Below, piece by piece: positions 19,114-30,325 of a DNA stretch of 44,183 nt. The DNA comes from Comamonadaceae bacterium (lineage in GTDB: Bacteria > Pseudomonadota > Gammaproteobacteria > Burkholderiales > Burkholderiaceae_C), in NCBI GenBank assembly GCA_947455935.1, contig CANGPV010000008.1:1-44183 (forward strand), read 5' to 3'. Position 1 is the stretch's first letter. Each line of letters opens with the position of its first letter. The position numbers and the translations under genes were made by a program. The notes beneath the pieces were generated by a model. That model worked only from the letters and a program-made list of their open reading frames with translations, ran no database searches and was not told where the DNA came from.

Positions 19114-20418
19114 ATGACTATGCATCCCCTCCATGTTTTAAAGATCCGTCGCCTCATAGGGTTGATAGTTGGCGCATGCTTGTTATGTGTGAACTTCACG
19201 CTTGTAAATGCAAATGCCCAGGAAAAACTCCCGCCTATCCAACTTGCATTGATAGAGGGTTTAAGTGGTCCCTTTGGCAATACAGGCGAAGTCGTCTATC
19301 GCAATTTATGGATGGCGGTTGAACGGGTTAACGAGCGTGGCGGTGTCAAGACGGCTGAGGGCAAGCAGCGCTTGCAATTGGTTCGGTATGACAGCAAGGG
19401 GCAGACTGAAGAAGCTTTGTCTATGCTGAATTTGGCGATTGAGCAGGGCGCACGGGTTGTGTTGCAAGGGAATAGTTCGGCGGTTGCTTCGGCACTGGTG
19501 GATGCTTTGCAAAAACACAATGAACGCTATCCACACAAAGCCAGTTTGTTGCTGAACTACGCTGCGGTAGACCCAGCGCTGACGCAAGAGCGTTGCAGTT
19601 TTTGGCATTTCCGTTTTGATGCCCACGCACAGATGCGTATGCAAGCTTTGATGGCTGTGTTAGCCAAAGATGCATCAGTCAACAAGGTCTACTTGATTGG
19701 ACAAGACTACAGTTTTGGTCAGGCAGTGTTGAAAGAAGCGCAAACCCAATTGAGCCAGCAACGTCCTGACATTGCTGTGGTGGGAGACGAGTTGCATCCC
19801 ATGGGTCGTGTCAAAGATTTTCTTCCTTACGCCATCAAAATCAAGGCCAGCGGTGCGCAAGCGGTGATTACAGGTAATTTTGGAAACGATTTGAGTTTAT
19901 TGATCAAAGCGGCCAAAGATGCAGGATTCAAAGGCAAGTTTTATACCTTTTATGGCAATGCCTTAGGTGCACCTGCTGCAATGGGCGAGGCGGGTGTAGG
20001 GCGTGTTATCGCCGTGGCTGACTGGATGCCCAATGTGTTGGGAAAGGCCTCTGCGCAGTTTTACCAAAGCTTCAAACAACGCTTTCCTCAGCCAGAGGAT
20101 GATTATGCGCATATGCGTATGCACATGATGATCGAAGCATTGGCTAAGGCTATTGAGACCAGCGGCGGTATTCAAGCCGTGCCTCTTGCGCTGGCTTTGG
20201 AAAAAGTCAAACTGCAACTTTGGGGGCAAGATGCTTTCATGCGAGCCAGCGATCACCAATGGCAGCAACCCTTGGTGGTGGGGGTGATGGACAAGCAAGG
20301 CCAACCAGGTGTTCCTTTTGATGTCGAAGGCTCTGGTTGGGGGTTTCGCATCATCCATGACATGAGTGCTTTGCAGGCACAGATGCCTACCACTTGTGCC
20401 ATGAAAAAACCTATGTGA
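19114..20418 (+). CDS. Branched-chain amino acid-type ABC transporter substrate-binding protein, orphan
   Basis: Signal peptide ending VNANAQ; IQLALIEGLSGPFGNTGEVVYRNLWMAVERVNERGGV. Confidence 0.83.
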   Translation: MTMHPLHVLKIRRLIGLIVGACLLCVNFTLVNANAQEKLPPIQLALIEGLSGPFGNTGEVVYRNLWMAVERVNERGGVKTAEGKQRLQLVRYDSKGQTEEALSMLNLAIEQGARVVLQGNSSAVASALVDALQKHNERYPHKASLLLNYAAVDPALTQERCSFWHFRFDAHAQMRMQALMAVLAKDASVNKVYLIGQDYSFGQAVLKEAQTQLSQQRPDIAVVGDELHPMGRVKDFLPYAIKIKASGAQAVITGNFGNDLSLLIKAAKDAGFKGKFYTFYGNALGAPAAMGEAGVGRVIAVADWMPNVLGKASAQFYQSFKQRFPQPEDDYAHMRMHMMIEALAKAIETSGGIQAVPLALALEKVKLQLWGQDAFMRASDHQWQQPLVVGVMDKQGQPGVPFDVEGSGWGFRIIHDMSALQAQMPTTCAMKKPM

Positions 20419-20424
20419 CAGGGG

Positions 20425-21591
20425 GTGTGTGTGCGACGCGCTGTTGAACAACTTCAAGCTTCCAAGATTCGCGAACTTGCCAATGCTGGTATGGGTCGAA
20501 GCGATGTGTTGGCCTTTTGGTTTGGCGAAAGCGACGAGGTAACACCCGAATTCATTCGCCAAGCAGCGATAGATTCTTTGCAAGCCGGTGAAACGTTTTA
20601 TGCGCACAACCTTGGACTTCCTGAACTTAGAGCAGCCATTGCACATGAGATGAGCCAACGTCACAGCGTACCCATAGGCAGCCACCGCATTGCGGTTACC
20701 TCGGGTGGAGTCAATGCCTTGATGTTGGCCATGCAGGCGGTGGTGGACGCCGGCGATGAAGTAGTGGTGCTGACACCGGTTTGGCCCAATTTGACCGCGC
20801 AGCCGCTTATTTTGGGCGCCACCTTGAGAACCGTGAGTCTGGAGCCCATTCAAGGTCGATGGACCTTGCCTTTAGATAAGTTATTGAACAGCATTACTGT
20901 ACAAACGCGTTTGTTGGTGCTCAACTCACCGAACAATCCCACGGGATGGACATTGACTCGACAAGAGCAGCAGGCCATATTGGCGAAATGTCGTTCCACA
21001 GGCACATGGATATTGGCTGATGAAGTCTATGAAAACTTGTTTTTCTTGGACAGCAGTCATCGATGCGCTCCCAGTTTTTTAGATATTGCCGACCCTGACG
21101 ACCGGTTGATGGTGGCCCATAGTTTTTCCAAAAGCTTTTTGATGACGGGCTGGCGCTTGGGGTGGTTGGTCATGCCCTCCGCAATGACCGATCAAATGGG
21201 CAAATTGATTGAGTTCAATACCTCGTGTGCCTCGGTCTTTGTTCAACGTGCGGGTGTGGTGGCGCTTGAGCGCGCAGATGAGGTGACTCCTCGTGTTGTA
21301 GAGCATTTGCGTCTGTGTCGTGATACCTTGGCCCAAGCGTTGGAAGGCACCCCGCGTATTGAATTTGCATTACCCGATGGTGGCATGTACTTATTTTTGC
21401 GTATATCTGCTGCACATGATGATGTTCATATTGCCCAGTGCTTGGTATCTGAAGCAGGGCTAGGCTTGGCCCCCGGCAGTGCGTTTGCGCCGCAAGCGCA
21501 AGGCTGGTTGCGCTGGTGTTTTGCTTCTAAAGAGCTTGACCGATTGCGCCTCGGGGCTCAGCGCCTTACAACTTGGTTAGCCAAGCTATAA
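20425..21591 (+). CDS. PLP-dependent aminotransferase class I/II (GTG start)
   Basis: LNSPNNPTGWTLTRQE; ADEVYENLFF; HSFSKSFLMTGWRLGW. Confidence 0.92.
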   Translation: MCVRRAVEQLQASKIRELANAGMGRSDVLAFWFGESDEVTPEFIRQAAIDSLQAGETFYAHNLGLPELRAAIAHEMSQRHSVPIGSHRIAVTSGGVNALMLAMQAVVDAGDEVVVLTPVWPNLTAQPLILGATLRTVSLEPIQGRWTLPLDKLLNSITVQTRLLVLNSPNNPTGWTLTRQEQQAILAKCRSTGTWILADEVYENLFFLDSSHRCAPSFLDIADPDDRLMVAHSFSKSFLMTGWRLGWLVMPSAMTDQMGKLIEFNTSCASVFVQRAGVVALERADEVTPRVVEHLRLCRDTLAQALEGTPRIEFALPDGGMYLFLRISAAHDDVHIAQCLVSEAGLGLAPGSAFAPQAQGWLRWCFASKELDRLRLGAQRLTTWLAKL

Positions 21592-21592
21592 T
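21565..21592 (+). promoter_or_regulatory. Candidate sigma70 promoter for rpsO overlapping the aminotransferase stop
   Basis: CTTACA - 16 bp - TATAAT (perfect -10, 4/6 -35). Confidence 0.5.
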
Positions 21593-21676
21593 CTTTTGGC
21601 TTAGCCCAAAGGGTGAAAGTTCACGCCATCTGGCATTTCCGGCTGTTGGCGCACGTCAAATTTTTTGGAAAACACC

Positions 21677-21940
21677 ATGACAACTCTCAATAAAGCGGAG
21701 GTCGTAAAGGCCAATGCACGTTCCGCCAACGATACTGGCAGTCCCGAAGTGCAAGTCGCCATCCTGACTGCACGCATCAATGAACTGACCCCTCACTTCA
21801 AAACCCACGCTAAAGACCATCACGGTCGCCGTGGTTTGTTGCGCATGGTCAGCCGTCGTCGCAAATTGCTCGACTACCTCAAATCCAAAGACGCAGAGCG
21901 CTACACCGCGCTGATCGCCAAATTGGGTTTGCGCAAGTAA
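21677..21940 (+). CDS. rpsO: 30S ribosomal protein S15
   Basis: [51 protein letters not shown]. Confidence 0.98.
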   Translation: MTTLNKAEVVKANARSANDTGSPEVQVAILTARINELTPHFKTHAKDHHGRRGLLRMVSRRRKLLDYLKSKDAERYTALIAKLGLRK

Positions 21941-21951
21941 TCTTTTGCATC

Positions 21952-21985
21952 AACCAAGCTTTTGCTCTTGGGCAATTGCTTGGTT
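21952..21985 (+). promoter_or_regulatory. Long hairpin downstream of rpsO (attenuator or processing site)
   Basis: AACCAAGC-TT-TTGC-TCTTGG-GCAA-TT-GCTTGGTT. Confidence 0.6.
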
Positions 21986-22030
21986 TGAACAAAGATCTCA
22001 CAAAGGCAGACAAGCAGATCGAAGCTGTGT

Positions 22031-22061
22031 CATTCCAAAAAAATATGTTTTTTCTGGAATG
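22031..22061 (+). promoter_or_regulatory. Hairpin in the pnp leader
   Basis: CATTCCA-AAAAAA-TATG-TTTTTT-C-TGGAATG. Confidence 0.65.
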
Positions 22062-22138
22062 GCATCGTAGTCTGATAAGTGTCTTTGGGCTTTGGTGAAG
22101 CAGCCTTTTCTTTCACCGCCAACTTTCAGGAAAAATAC

Positions 22139-24271
22139 ATGTCTTTATTCAATAAAGTGACCAAAACTTTTCAATGGGGCCAGCACACGGTCACCATGGA
22201 AACCGGCGAAATCGCTCGTCAATCTAGCGGTGCAGTCATCGTCAACATTGACGACACTGTGGTGCTCGCAACCGTGGTTGCAGCCAAAACAGCCAAATCG
22301 GGCCAAGATTTCTTCCCGTTGACTGTGGATTACATCGAAAAAACCTATGCCGCTGGCAAAATTCCTGGCAGTTTCTTCAAGCGTGAAGCCAAGCCCAGTG
22401 AGCTTGAAACCCTCACCAGCCGTTTGATCGACCGCCCCATTCGTCCCTTGTTTCCCGAAGGTTTTTACAACGATGTGCATGTGGTCATTCACACTGTCTC
22501 GTTGAACCCCGAAGTCGATGCAGACATTGCCGCCATGATTGGTACCTCCGCTGCTTTGGCTATCTCAGGCATTCCCTTCAATGGCCCGATTGGTGCTGCG
22601 CGTGTGGGCTACATCAATGGTGAGTATGTGTTGAACCCTGGCCAAACCCAACGCAAAGACAGCGTGATGGATTTGGTGGTTGCAGGTACCGAATCAGCTG
22701 TCTTGATGGTTGAATCCGAAGCGCTGCAGTTGTCGGAAGAAATCATGTTGGGTGCTGTGGTGTTTGGCCACGAACAAAGTCGTGTCGCCATCAATGCCAT
22801 TCACGAATTGGTTCGTGACGCTGGCAAGCCTGTGTGGGACTGGTCTGCTCCTGCCAAAGATGATGCTTTGATCGCTAAAGTTGGAGCATTGGCTGAAGGC
22901 AAATTGGCTGCCGCCTACCAAATCCGTAACAAACAAAGCCGTACCCAAGCTTGCCGTGAAGCCTATGCCGCTGTCATGGAAGGTTTGAAGGCTGATGGTG
23001 TTGAATTCGACAGTGTCAAAGTCGAAAGCATGCTTTTTGATATTGAAGCGCGTATTGTTCGCAGCCAAATTTTGGCAGGTGAACCGCGTATCGATGGACG
23101 TGACACCCGCACGGTCCGCCCCATTGAGATTCGTAACAGCGTGTTACCCCGTACACACGGCTCTGCTCTGTTTACCCGTGGTGAAACACAAGCCTTGGTC
23201 ATCACCACTTTGGGTACTGAGCGTGATGCTCAGCGCATTGACGCCTTGGCTGGCGAGTTTGAAGATCGCTTCATGTTCCACTACAACATGCCTCCCTTTG
23301 CCACAGGCGAAGTTGGACGCATGGGAAGCACCAAGCGTCGTGAAATCGGTCACGGTCGCTTGGCTAAACGTGCTTTGGCTGCGTGTTTGCCCAGCAAAGA
23401 AGAGTTTCCCTACACTGTGCGTGTGGTGTCTGAAATTACCGAATCCAACGGCTCTTCCTCCATGGCGTCTGTCTGTGGTGGTTGCTTGTCCATGATGGAT
23501 GCAGGTGTTCCCATGAAAGCGCATGTGGCCGGTATTGCCATGGGTCTGATCAAGGACGGCAACCGTTTTGCTGTGCTGACCGACATCCTGGGTGACGAAG
23601 ATCACTTGGGCGATATGGACTTCAAAGTTGCCGGCACCACCAATGGCATTACCGCCTTGCAAATGGACATCAAAATCCAAGGCATAACCCAAGAAATCAT
23701 GCAAGTGGCTTTGGCCCAAGCCAAAGAAGCGCGTATGCATATTTTGGGCAAGATGCAAGCAGCCATGGGCGAAGCCAAAACTGAGGTGAGTAACTTTGCA
23801 CCCAAGCTCTACACCATGAAAATCAATCCCGAAAAAATTCGGGACGTGATTGGTAAGGGCGGCGCGGTGATTCGTGCCCTGACCGAAGAGACTGGTTGCC
23901 AAATTAATATTGAAGAAGACGGCACCATCACGATTGCCGCTACCGACGGCGCCAAAGCCGATGAAGCCAAACGTCGCATTCAAGAAATCACTGCCGAAGT
24001 AGAAATTGGCAAGATTTACGAAGGTCCTATCACCAAGATTTTGGACTTCGGCGCCTTGGTTAACCTGCTGCCTGGTAAAGACGGTTTGTTGCATATCAGC
24101 CAAATCAGCCATGAGCGCATTGCCAAGGTGACTGATGTATTGGCTGAAGGTCAAGTGGTTCGAGTCAAGGTGTTGGAGACTGACGAAAAGGGTCGTATCA
24201 AACTGTCTATGAAAGCTTTGCTCGACCGTCCCGAACCCTCACACCACGAAGAAACACCTCATCAAGAGTAA
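22139..24271 (+). CDS. pnp: Polyribonucleotide nucleotidyltransferase
   Basis: Duplicated RNase PH domains, KH ([21 protein letters not shown]) and S1 ([24 protein letters not shown]); ATG 22139. Confidence 0.98.
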   Translation: MSLFNKVTKTFQWGQHTVTMETGEIARQSSGAVIVNIDDTVVLATVVAAKTAKSGQDFFPLTVDYIEKTYAAGKIPGSFFKREAKPSELETLTSRLIDRPIRPLFPEGFYNDVHVVIHTVSLNPEVDADIAAMIGTSAALAISGIPFNGPIGAARVGYINGEYVLNPGQTQRKDSVMDLVVAGTESAVLMVESEALQLSEEIMLGAVVFGHEQSRVAINAIHELVRDAGKPVWDWSAPAKDDALIAKVGALAEGKLAAAYQIRNKQSRTQACREAYAAVMEGLKADGVEFDSVKVESMLFDIEARIVRSQILAGEPRIDGRDTRTVRPIEIRNSVLPRTHGSALFTRGETQALVITTLGTERDAQRIDALAGEFEDRFMFHYNMPPFATGEVGRMGSTKRREIGHGRLAKRALAACLPSKEEFPYTVRVVSEITESNGSSSMASVCGGCLSMMDAGVPMKAHVAGIAMGLIKDGNRFAVLTDILGDEDHLGDMDFKVAGTTNGITALQMDIKIQGITQEIMQVALAQAKEARMHILGKMQAAMGEAKTEVSNFAPKLYTMKINPEKIRDVIGKGGAVIRALTEETGCQINIEEDGTITIAATDGAKADEAKRRIQEITAEVEIGKIYEGPITKILDFGALVNLLPGKDGLLHISQISHERIAKVTDVLAEGQVVRVKVLETDEKGRIKLSMKALLDRPEPSHHEETPHQE

Positions 24272-24280
24272 ACATTCGCT

Positions 24281-25027
24281 ATGCGCTCCAAACTGATTGC
24301 GGGTAACTGGAAAATGAATGGCAGCTTGGCTGCCAATCAAGATTTGTTACTAGCAATTGCTCAAGGCTTGGGAACACCGTCATGCAATGTGGCGGTGTGC
24401 GTACCTTCGCTCTATTTAGCTCAGGTGCAACATGTTTGTGCATCTTCTCCCATTGCTTGGGGTGCGCAAGATATGTCATGCTTTGAGATAGGTGCTTACA
24501 CAGGCGAAATATCTGCTTCCATGCTGCGTGACTTCGGTGTTCGCTATGTATTGGTGGGGCATTCAGAGCGCCGTCAATACCACGGTGAGACCGATGAGCA
24601 GGTTGCCACCAAGGTACAAAGGGCACTGGCTGCAGGTATCACGCCCATTGTGTGTGTTGGCGAAACACTTGCGCAACGCGAAGCAGGCTTGACGGCAGAC
24701 GTTGTCAAGCGTCAATTGGCAGCTGTCATCCATGCGAACGGCCATTGCATCAGTGAAGTTGTGGTGGCTTATGAGCCTGTTTGGGCTATTGGAACAGGCA
24801 AAACGGCCAGTCCTGAGCAGGCGCAAGAGGTGCATGCCATGCTGAGGCTGCAACTGCTTGCTGCCTCTAAGCAAGCTGACCGAATTTCAATTTTGTATGG
24901 TGGCAGCATGAATCCAGCCAATGCTGTAAGTCTGTTGGCCCAGCCCGATATTGACGGTGGACTGGTGGGCGGGGCCTCGCTTAAAGCAAACGAGTTTTTA
25001 TCAATAGTGGCTGCAGCATCGCAGTGA
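24281..25027 (+). CDS. tpiA: Triosephosphate isomerase
   Basis: [47 protein letters not shown]. Confidence 0.98.
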   Translation: MRSKLIAGNWKMNGSLAANQDLLLAIAQGLGTPSCNVAVCVPSLYLAQVQHVCASSPIAWGAQDMSCFEIGAYTGEISASMLRDFGVRYVLVGHSERRQYHGETDEQVATKVQRALAAGITPIVCVGETLAQREAGLTADVVKRQLAAVIHANGHCISEVVVAYEPVWAIGTGKTASPEQAQEVHAMLRLQLLAASKQADRISILYGGSMNPANAVSLLAQPDIDGGLVGGASLKANEFLSIVAAASQ

Positions 25028-25043
25028 CTGATTTGGAGTTTTC

Positions 25044-25436
25044 ATGAGCACATTACTGAACTTATTGATGGTTATTCAAATTCTTTCTGCCTTAGGCATG
25101 ATTGGTTTGATATTGATACAGCACGGCAAAGGTGCTGACATGGGTGCGGCCTTTGGCAGTGGCACCTCGGGAAGTTTGTTTGGGGCCAGTGGCGGAGCCA
25201 ATTTCCTTTCCCGCACCACCGCTGTGTTGGCCGCGGTCTTTTTTGTTTGCACTCTGGCCCAAGCGTATTTCGGCAATTTGAAGACTTCGCCTACCTCGCA
25301 AGGCAGTGTGTTGGAGCTGTCACAACCAGCCGCTGTCCCAACAGCTGCTGACCAAGTGCCTGGTGTGACACCCGCTGTTACACCGGCTACCCCTGCAGCT
25401 CCCGCGACCCCTGCCTCACAGATCCCAGGCAAATAA
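25044..25436 (+). CDS. secG: Preprotein translocase subunit SecG, Ala/Pro/Thr-rich C-tail
   Basis: IGLILIQHGKGADMGAAFGSGTSGSLFGASGGANFLSRTTA. Confidence 0.95.
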   Translation: MSTLLNLLMVIQILSALGMIGLILIQHGKGADMGAAFGSGTSGSLFGASGGANFLSRTTAVLAAVFFVCTLAQAYFGNLKTSPTSQGSVLELSQPAAVPTAADQVPGVTPAVTPATPAAPATPASQIPGK

Positions 25437-25549
25437 GTTTTCTCCTATGGGATTCATACCCTCATAGGGGAAAAGAACCTATTTCGGGTTAAGATCATGA
25501 GCTTTTTGAGGCTCGGTGCTGTTGCACCAAGCCAAATGAAAACATTCTT

Positions 25550-25634
25550 GCCGTCGTGGTGAAATTGGTAGACACGCTATCTTGAGGGGGTAGTGGCGAA
25601 AGCTGTGCGAGTTCGAGTCTCGCCGACGGCACCA
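25550..25634 (+). tRNA. tRNA-Leu (anticodon GAG)
   Basis: GCCGTCGTGGTGAAATTGGTAGACACGCTATCTTGAGGG... long variable arm ...GAGTTCGAGTCTCGCCGACGGCACCA. Confidence 0.96.
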
Positions 25635-25708
25635 TGTCCAGCTTGTTGTCATGCTGGCGTCAGACACTCCTGTCAGGCTAGCCACCATAGCTGCAACCAG
25701 AGATTGAA

Positions 25709-26068
25709 ATGAGTCTAGAGCAGTATCTGCCCGTCATGCTATTTATCCTCGTCGGCCTGTTGGTTGGCGTCGCACCCCAAGCCATTGGGTTTTTATTGGG
25801 GCCGCAGCGTCCTGACGCAGCCAAAAACTCCCCTTACGAATGTGGCTTTGAGGCATTTGACGATGCCCGTAGCAAGTTTGATGTCCGCTATTACTTGGTG
25901 GCTATTCTTTTTATTTTGTTTGACCTCGAAATTGCTTTCCTCTTTCCTTGGGCTGCGTCTCTCAAGGAGATTGGCACCACAGGTTTTGTAGCAATGATGA
26001 TTTTCCTTGGCATTCTTGTTGTGGGCTTTGCCTACGAATGGAAAAAAGGCGCCCTTGATTGGGAATAA
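25709..26068 (+). CDS. nuoA: NADH-quinone oxidoreductase subunit A
   Basis: [39 protein letters not shown]. Confidence 0.97.
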   Translation: MSLEQYLPVMLFILVGLLVGVAPQAIGFLLGPQRPDAAKNSPYECGFEAFDDARSKFDVRYYLVAILFILFDLEIAFLFPWAASLKEIGTTGFVAMMIFLGILVVGFAYEWKKGALDWE

Positions 26069-26071
26069 CTT

Positions 26072-26551
26072 ATGTCACTTGAAGGCGTATTCAAAGAAGG
26101 GTTTATCACCACGTCGTATGACTCGGTGGTGAATTGGGCAAAAACTGGCTCCCTGTGGCCTATGACATTTGGACTGGCCTGTTGTGCAGTAGAGATGATG
26201 CATGCAGGCGCTGCACGCTACGACATAGACCGCTTTGGCATGTTGTTTCGTCCCAGCCCACGTCAATCTGATTTGATGATTGTGGCTGGAACTTTGTGCA
26301 ACAAGATGGCCCCTGCTTTACGTAAAGTCTATGACCAAATGAGTGAGCCACGCTGGGTGCTGTCCATGGGTTCGTGTGCCAATGGAGGTGGTTACTATCA
26401 CTACAGCTATTCGGTCGTCAGGGGTTGTGACCGCATTGTTCCAGTGGATGTGTATGTCCCAGGTTGCCCACCCACCGCGGAGGCTTTGCTCTATGGCATT
26501 TTGCAACTGCAAAACAAAATTCGCCGTGAAAACACCATTGCCCGTGGATAG
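26072..26551 (+). CDS. nuoB: NADH-quinone oxidoreductase subunit B
   Basis: [60 protein letters not shown]. Confidence 0.98.
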   Translation: MSLEGVFKEGFITTSYDSVVNWAKTGSLWPMTFGLACCAVEMMHAGAARYDIDRFGMLFRPSPRQSDLMIVAGTLCNKMAPALRKVYDQMSEPRWVLSMGSCANGGGYYHYSYSVVRGCDRIVPVDVYVPGCPPTAEALLYGILQLQNKIRRENTIARG

Positions 26552-26557
26552 CCCTAC

Positions 26558-27175
26558 ATGACCATGACTGTGTCACTCTCCCAACTCGAGAGTACCTTAT
26601 TCAAGGTGCTTGACAGCTATTCACCGCAGCTCACCACAGCCTTAGGCGAAATTACCCTGACTGTGTCAGCAGAGAATTACTCAGTTGTTGCACAGACGCT
26701 GAAAGAGCATCCAGAATTGGCTTTTGAGCAATTGATTGATCTGTGTGGCATGGATTACTCTGATTACAAGAATGGCGCATCCTCTGTCTTTTCCAACATG
26801 TTGCGCTATGCAGTTACCAGTCATCTGTTGTCTCTTACATATAACTGGCGTTTGCGTCTGCGTGTATTTGCAATAGATGACACCACGCCAGTGTTGCCCT
26901 CCATATCGCACATCTGGAACAGTGCCAATTGGTACGAGCGTGAAGCTTTTGACCTGTTTGGCATATTGTTTGAAGGTCATTTGGATTTACGACGTATTTT
27001 GACGGACTACGGTTTTATTGGTCACCCTTTCCGTAAAGACTTTCCCACTACTGGAAATGTAGAGATGCGTTACGACGCCGAGCAAAAGCGGGTGATTTAC
27101 CAACCTGTCACTATTGAGCCGCGTGAAATCACGCCACGCATTGTGCGTGAAGACAACTACGGCGGTTTGCACTGA
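26558..27175 (+). CDS. nuoC: NADH-quinone oxidoreductase subunit C
   Basis: [42 protein letters not shown]. Confidence 0.97.
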   Translation: MTMTVSLSQLESTLFKVLDSYSPQLTTALGEITLTVSAENYSVVAQTLKEHPELAFEQLIDLCGMDYSDYKNGASSVFSNMLRYAVTSHLLSLTYNWRLRLRVFAIDDTTPVLPSISHIWNSANWYEREAFDLFGILFEGHLDLRRILTDYGFIGHPFRKDFPTTGNVEMRYDAEQKRVIYQPVTIEPREITPRIVREDNYGGLH

Positions 27176-27181
27176 TTCACC

Positions 27182-28435
27182 ATGGCAGATATCAAAAACT
27201 ACACTTTGAATTTAGGGCCGCAGCACCCCGCTGCCCATGGTGTGTTGCGATTGGTGCTTGAGCTTGATGGCGAAGTGGTGCAACGTGCTGACCCTCATAT
27301 TGGTTTGTTGCATCGTGCCACTGAGAAACTGGCAGAGAGCAAAACCTACATACAAGCATTGCCATACATGGACAGACTCGACTATGTATCGATGATGTGT
27401 AACGAGCACGCCTATTGCTTGGCCATAGAAAAACTGATGGGCTTAGAAGTTCCTGTTCGGGCCCAGTACATACGCGTCATGTTTTCTGAAATCACCCGCA
27501 TGTTGAACCATTTGATGTGGTTGGGTGCGCATGGTTTTGATTGCGGTGCAATGAACATCTTGATTTATTGCTTCCGTGAACGTGAAGACTTGTTTGACAT
27601 GTATGAGGCGGTCTCTGGTGCCCGTATGCATGCAGCCTATTTCCGACCCGGTGGTGTGTACCGCGACCTGCCTGACACCATGCCTCAATATCAGGCCAGT
27701 AAAATTAAAAATGCACGAGCCATTGCCCAATTGAATGACAACCGTCAAGGTTCATTGCTCGATTTCATAGACGACTTCACCAACCGGTTTCCTGGGTACG
27801 TAGACGAGTACGAAACCTTGTTAACTGATAACCGTATTTGGAAACAGCGCACTGTAGGCATTGGCGTTGTCACGCCAGAGCGAGCCAAGAATTTAGGTTT
27901 TACAGGGCCCATGTTGCGTGGCTCTGGTGTTGCTTGGGATTTGCGTAAACACCAACCCTATGATGTGTACGATCAAATGGACTTTGACATTCCAGTGGGC
28001 AAGACAGGCGATTGTTATGACCGTTATTTGATACGTGTTGAAGAGTTACGCCAATCCAATCGCATCATTCAACAATGCGTGAAGTGGTTGCGTGCTCATC
28101 CTGGTCCGGTCATCACGGATAACCACAAAGTGGCCCCTCCTAGCCGCGAAGGCATGAAGTCCAGCATGGAGGAGTTGATTCATCATTTCAAACTTTTCAC
28201 GGAAGGCTTTCACGTGCCAGAAGGAGAAGCCTATGCCGCTGTCGAACATCCCAAAGGTGAGTTCGGTATTTATTTGGTGAGTGACGGTGCCAACAAGCCT
28301 TATCGTCTAAAAATTCGTGCGCCGGGTTTTGCGCATTTGTCTGCCATGGATGAGATGACGCGTGGCCATATGATTTCAGATACCGTTGCCATCATCGGCA
28401 CCTTGGACATTGTGTTTGGTGAGATTGACCGATGA
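27182..28435 (+). CDS. nuoD: NADH-quinone oxidoreductase subunit D
   Basis: [35 protein letters not shown]. Confidence 0.98.
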   Translation: MADIKNYTLNLGPQHPAAHGVLRLVLELDGEVVQRADPHIGLLHRATEKLAESKTYIQALPYMDRLDYVSMMCNEHAYCLAIEKLMGLEVPVRAQYIRVMFSEITRMLNHLMWLGAHGFDCGAMNILIYCFREREDLFDMYEAVSGARMHAAYFRPGGVYRDLPDTMPQYQASKIKNARAIAQLNDNRQGSLLDFIDDFTNRFPGYVDEYETLLTDNRIWKQRTVGIGVVTPERAKNLGFTGPMLRGSGVAWDLRKHQPYDVYDQMDFDIPVGKTGDCYDRYLIRVEELRQSNRIIQQCVKWLRAHPGPVITDNHKVAPPSREGMKSSMEELIHHFKLFTEGFHVPEGEAYAAVEHPKGEFGIYLVSDGANKPYRLKIRAPGFAHLSAMDEMTRGHMISDTVAIIGTLDIVFGEIDR

Positions 28436-28962
28436 ATACCAGAGACGCTCACGCCATACAAGCGCAAGTTTTTTCTGCTGAGGTATTGGCACGCTTTGAT
28501 CATGAGCTTGCCAAATACCCCGCAGATCAAAAGCAGTCTGCTGTGATTGCTTGTTTGTCTATCATTCAGCAAATCCAAGGCTTTATCAGCCCAGAGAGCG
28601 AGAAGGGTTTGGCTCAGTATTTGGACATGCCAGTCATGGCCGTACATGAAGTCAGCACCTTCTACAACATGTTCAATTTGCAGGCTGTGGGTCGTTTCAA
28701 AATCAATGTCTGCACCAACTTGCCGTGCCAATTGCGTGGTGGTCAACAAGCCTTGCAACGTTTGTGCGACAAGCTTCAAGTTGAGGTGGGCGGCACCAGC
28801 GCAGATGGTCTTTTTACTTTGCAACCCGGTGAGTGCATGGGCGCTTGTGCAGATGCTCCTGTGCTCTTGGTCAATGATCGCTCTATGTGCAGTTTCATGA
28901 GCAACGATAAACTGGATCTCATGATCGATGGCTTGCGCCAAGCGGCAAAGGAATCGCTATGA
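28432..28962 (+). CDS. nuoE: NADH-quinone oxidoreductase subunit E
   Basis: [49 protein letters not shown]. Confidence 0.97.
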   Translation: MNTRDAHAIQAQVFSAEVLARFDHELAKYPADQKQSAVIACLSIIQQIQGFISPESEKGLAQYLDMPVMAVHEVSTFYNMFNLQAVGRFKINVCTNLPCQLRGGQQALQRLCDKLQVEVGGTSADGLFTLQPGECMGACADAPVLLVNDRSMCSFMSNDKLDLMIDGLRQAAKESL

Positions 28963-30311
28963 ACGTTCAACATGTTTTGGCGCAATTTCAGGCCACCGGA
29001 CAACAAAGCTGTTTTCATGACCGGCACATCAATCCCCAAATCTATGCAGGTTTGAACGGCAACAACTGGCATCTCAAAGACTATGAAGCCCGAGGCGGTT
29101 ACCAAGCCTTGCGTCAAATTTTGGGTATGCACGGCGCTGAGGGGATGACGCAGGACCAAGTGATTGCCACCATGAAAGACTCTGGATTGAGAGGCCGTGG
29201 CGGGGCAGGTTTCCCCACGGGTTTGAAGTGGAGCTTCATGCCTCGTCAATTTCCTGGTCAAAAATACTTGGTGTGCAATTCAGATGAAGGTGAACCTGGT
29301 ACCTGTAAAGACCGAGATATTTTGGAGTTCAATCCCCATATCGTGATCGAAGGCATGGCCATTGCTGCTTACGCCATGGGTATTTCGGTGGGCTTTAACT
29401 ACATCCACGGTGAAATTTTCCAGACCTATGAGCGGTTTGAAGCCGCTTTGGAAGAAGCCCGAGCAGCTGGCTATTTGGGTGACCACATCATGGGCAGCAC
29501 TTTCAATTTTCAGTTGCATGCCGCACACGGTTTTGGTGCTTATATTTGTGGCGAAGAAACTGCCTTGCTTGAGTCCTTGGAAGGCAAAAAGGGACAACCT
29601 CGATTCAAGCCGCCATTCCCTGCCAGCTATGGTGTTTACGGTAAGCCCACCACCATCAACAACACAGAAACATTCGCCGCAGTCCCTTGGATCATTCGCA
29701 ATGGTGGTCCTGCCTATTTGGCGTGTGGCAAGCCCAACAATGGTGGAACCAAAATATTTTCAGTCAGTGGCGATGTTGAGTTGCCCGGCAACTATGAAGT
29801 ACCCATGGGAACTTCATTTGCCACATTGCTTGAACTCGCTGGCGGTGTCAGAGGTGGTCGCAAACTCAAAGCGGTGATTCCTGGCGGATCGTCTGCGCCT
29901 GTGCTGCCCGCCTCCATCATGATGGACATCACCATGGATTACGACGCGATTGCCAAAGCGGGTTCTATGTTGGGCTCTGGCGCAGTTATCGTGATGGACG
30001 AAACCCGTTGCATGGTGAAAAGTTTGCAACGTTTATCAGCTTTTTACATGCATGAATCATGCGGCCAATGTACGCCTTGTCGTGAAGGCACAGGATGGTT
30101 GTGGCGAATCGTTGACCGTTTAGAAAATGGCCATGGCAAAGCCGCTGACCTAGATTTACTCGACAGCGTCGCCGAAAACATCATGGGCAGAACCATTTGC
30201 GCTTTGGGCGATGCTGCTGCTATGCCTGTCAGGGGCATGATGAAGCACTTCCGCCCTGAATTTGAGCACCACATCACGCACAAGACCTGTATGGTCGGTG
30301 CTTACATCTAA
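28959..30311 (+). CDS. nuoF: NADH-quinone oxidoreductase subunit F
   Basis: [34 protein letters not shown]. Confidence 0.98.
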   Translation: MNVQHVLAQFQATGQQSCFHDRHINPQIYAGLNGNNWHLKDYEARGGYQALRQILGMHGAEGMTQDQVIATMKDSGLRGRGGAGFPTGLKWSFMPRQFPGQKYLVCNSDEGEPGTCKDRDILEFNPHIVIEGMAIAAYAMGISVGFNYIHGEIFQTYERFEAALEEARAAGYLGDHIMGSTFNFQLHAAHGFGAYICGEETALLESLEGKKGQPRFKPPFPASYGVYGKPTTINNTETFAAVPWIIRNGGPAYLACGKPNNGGTKIFSVSGDVELPGNYEVPMGTSFATLLELAGGVRGGRKLKAVIPGGSSAPVLPASIMMDITMDYDAIAKAGSMLGSGAVIVMDETRCMVKSLQRLSAFYMHESCGQCTPCREGTGWLWRIVDRLENGHGKAADLDLLDSVAENIMGRTICALGDAAAMPVRGMMKHFRPEFEHHITHKTCMVGAYI

Positions 30312-30325
30312 CCACGACACAGACC

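Noticed and set aside
19963-20853. 296-aa minus-strand ORF
   Set aside because: Antisense across the end of the SBP gene and start of the aminotransferase; no family signal.
23144-24154. 336-aa minus-strand ORF
   Set aside because: Wholly antisense to pnp, which is unambiguous; composition (His/Gly/Phe-rich) is a codon-bias shadow.
25445-25470. Imperfect hairpin CCTATGGG...CCTCATAGG after secG as a terminator
   Set aside because: Short stem with bulge and no T tract on either strand; not supportable.
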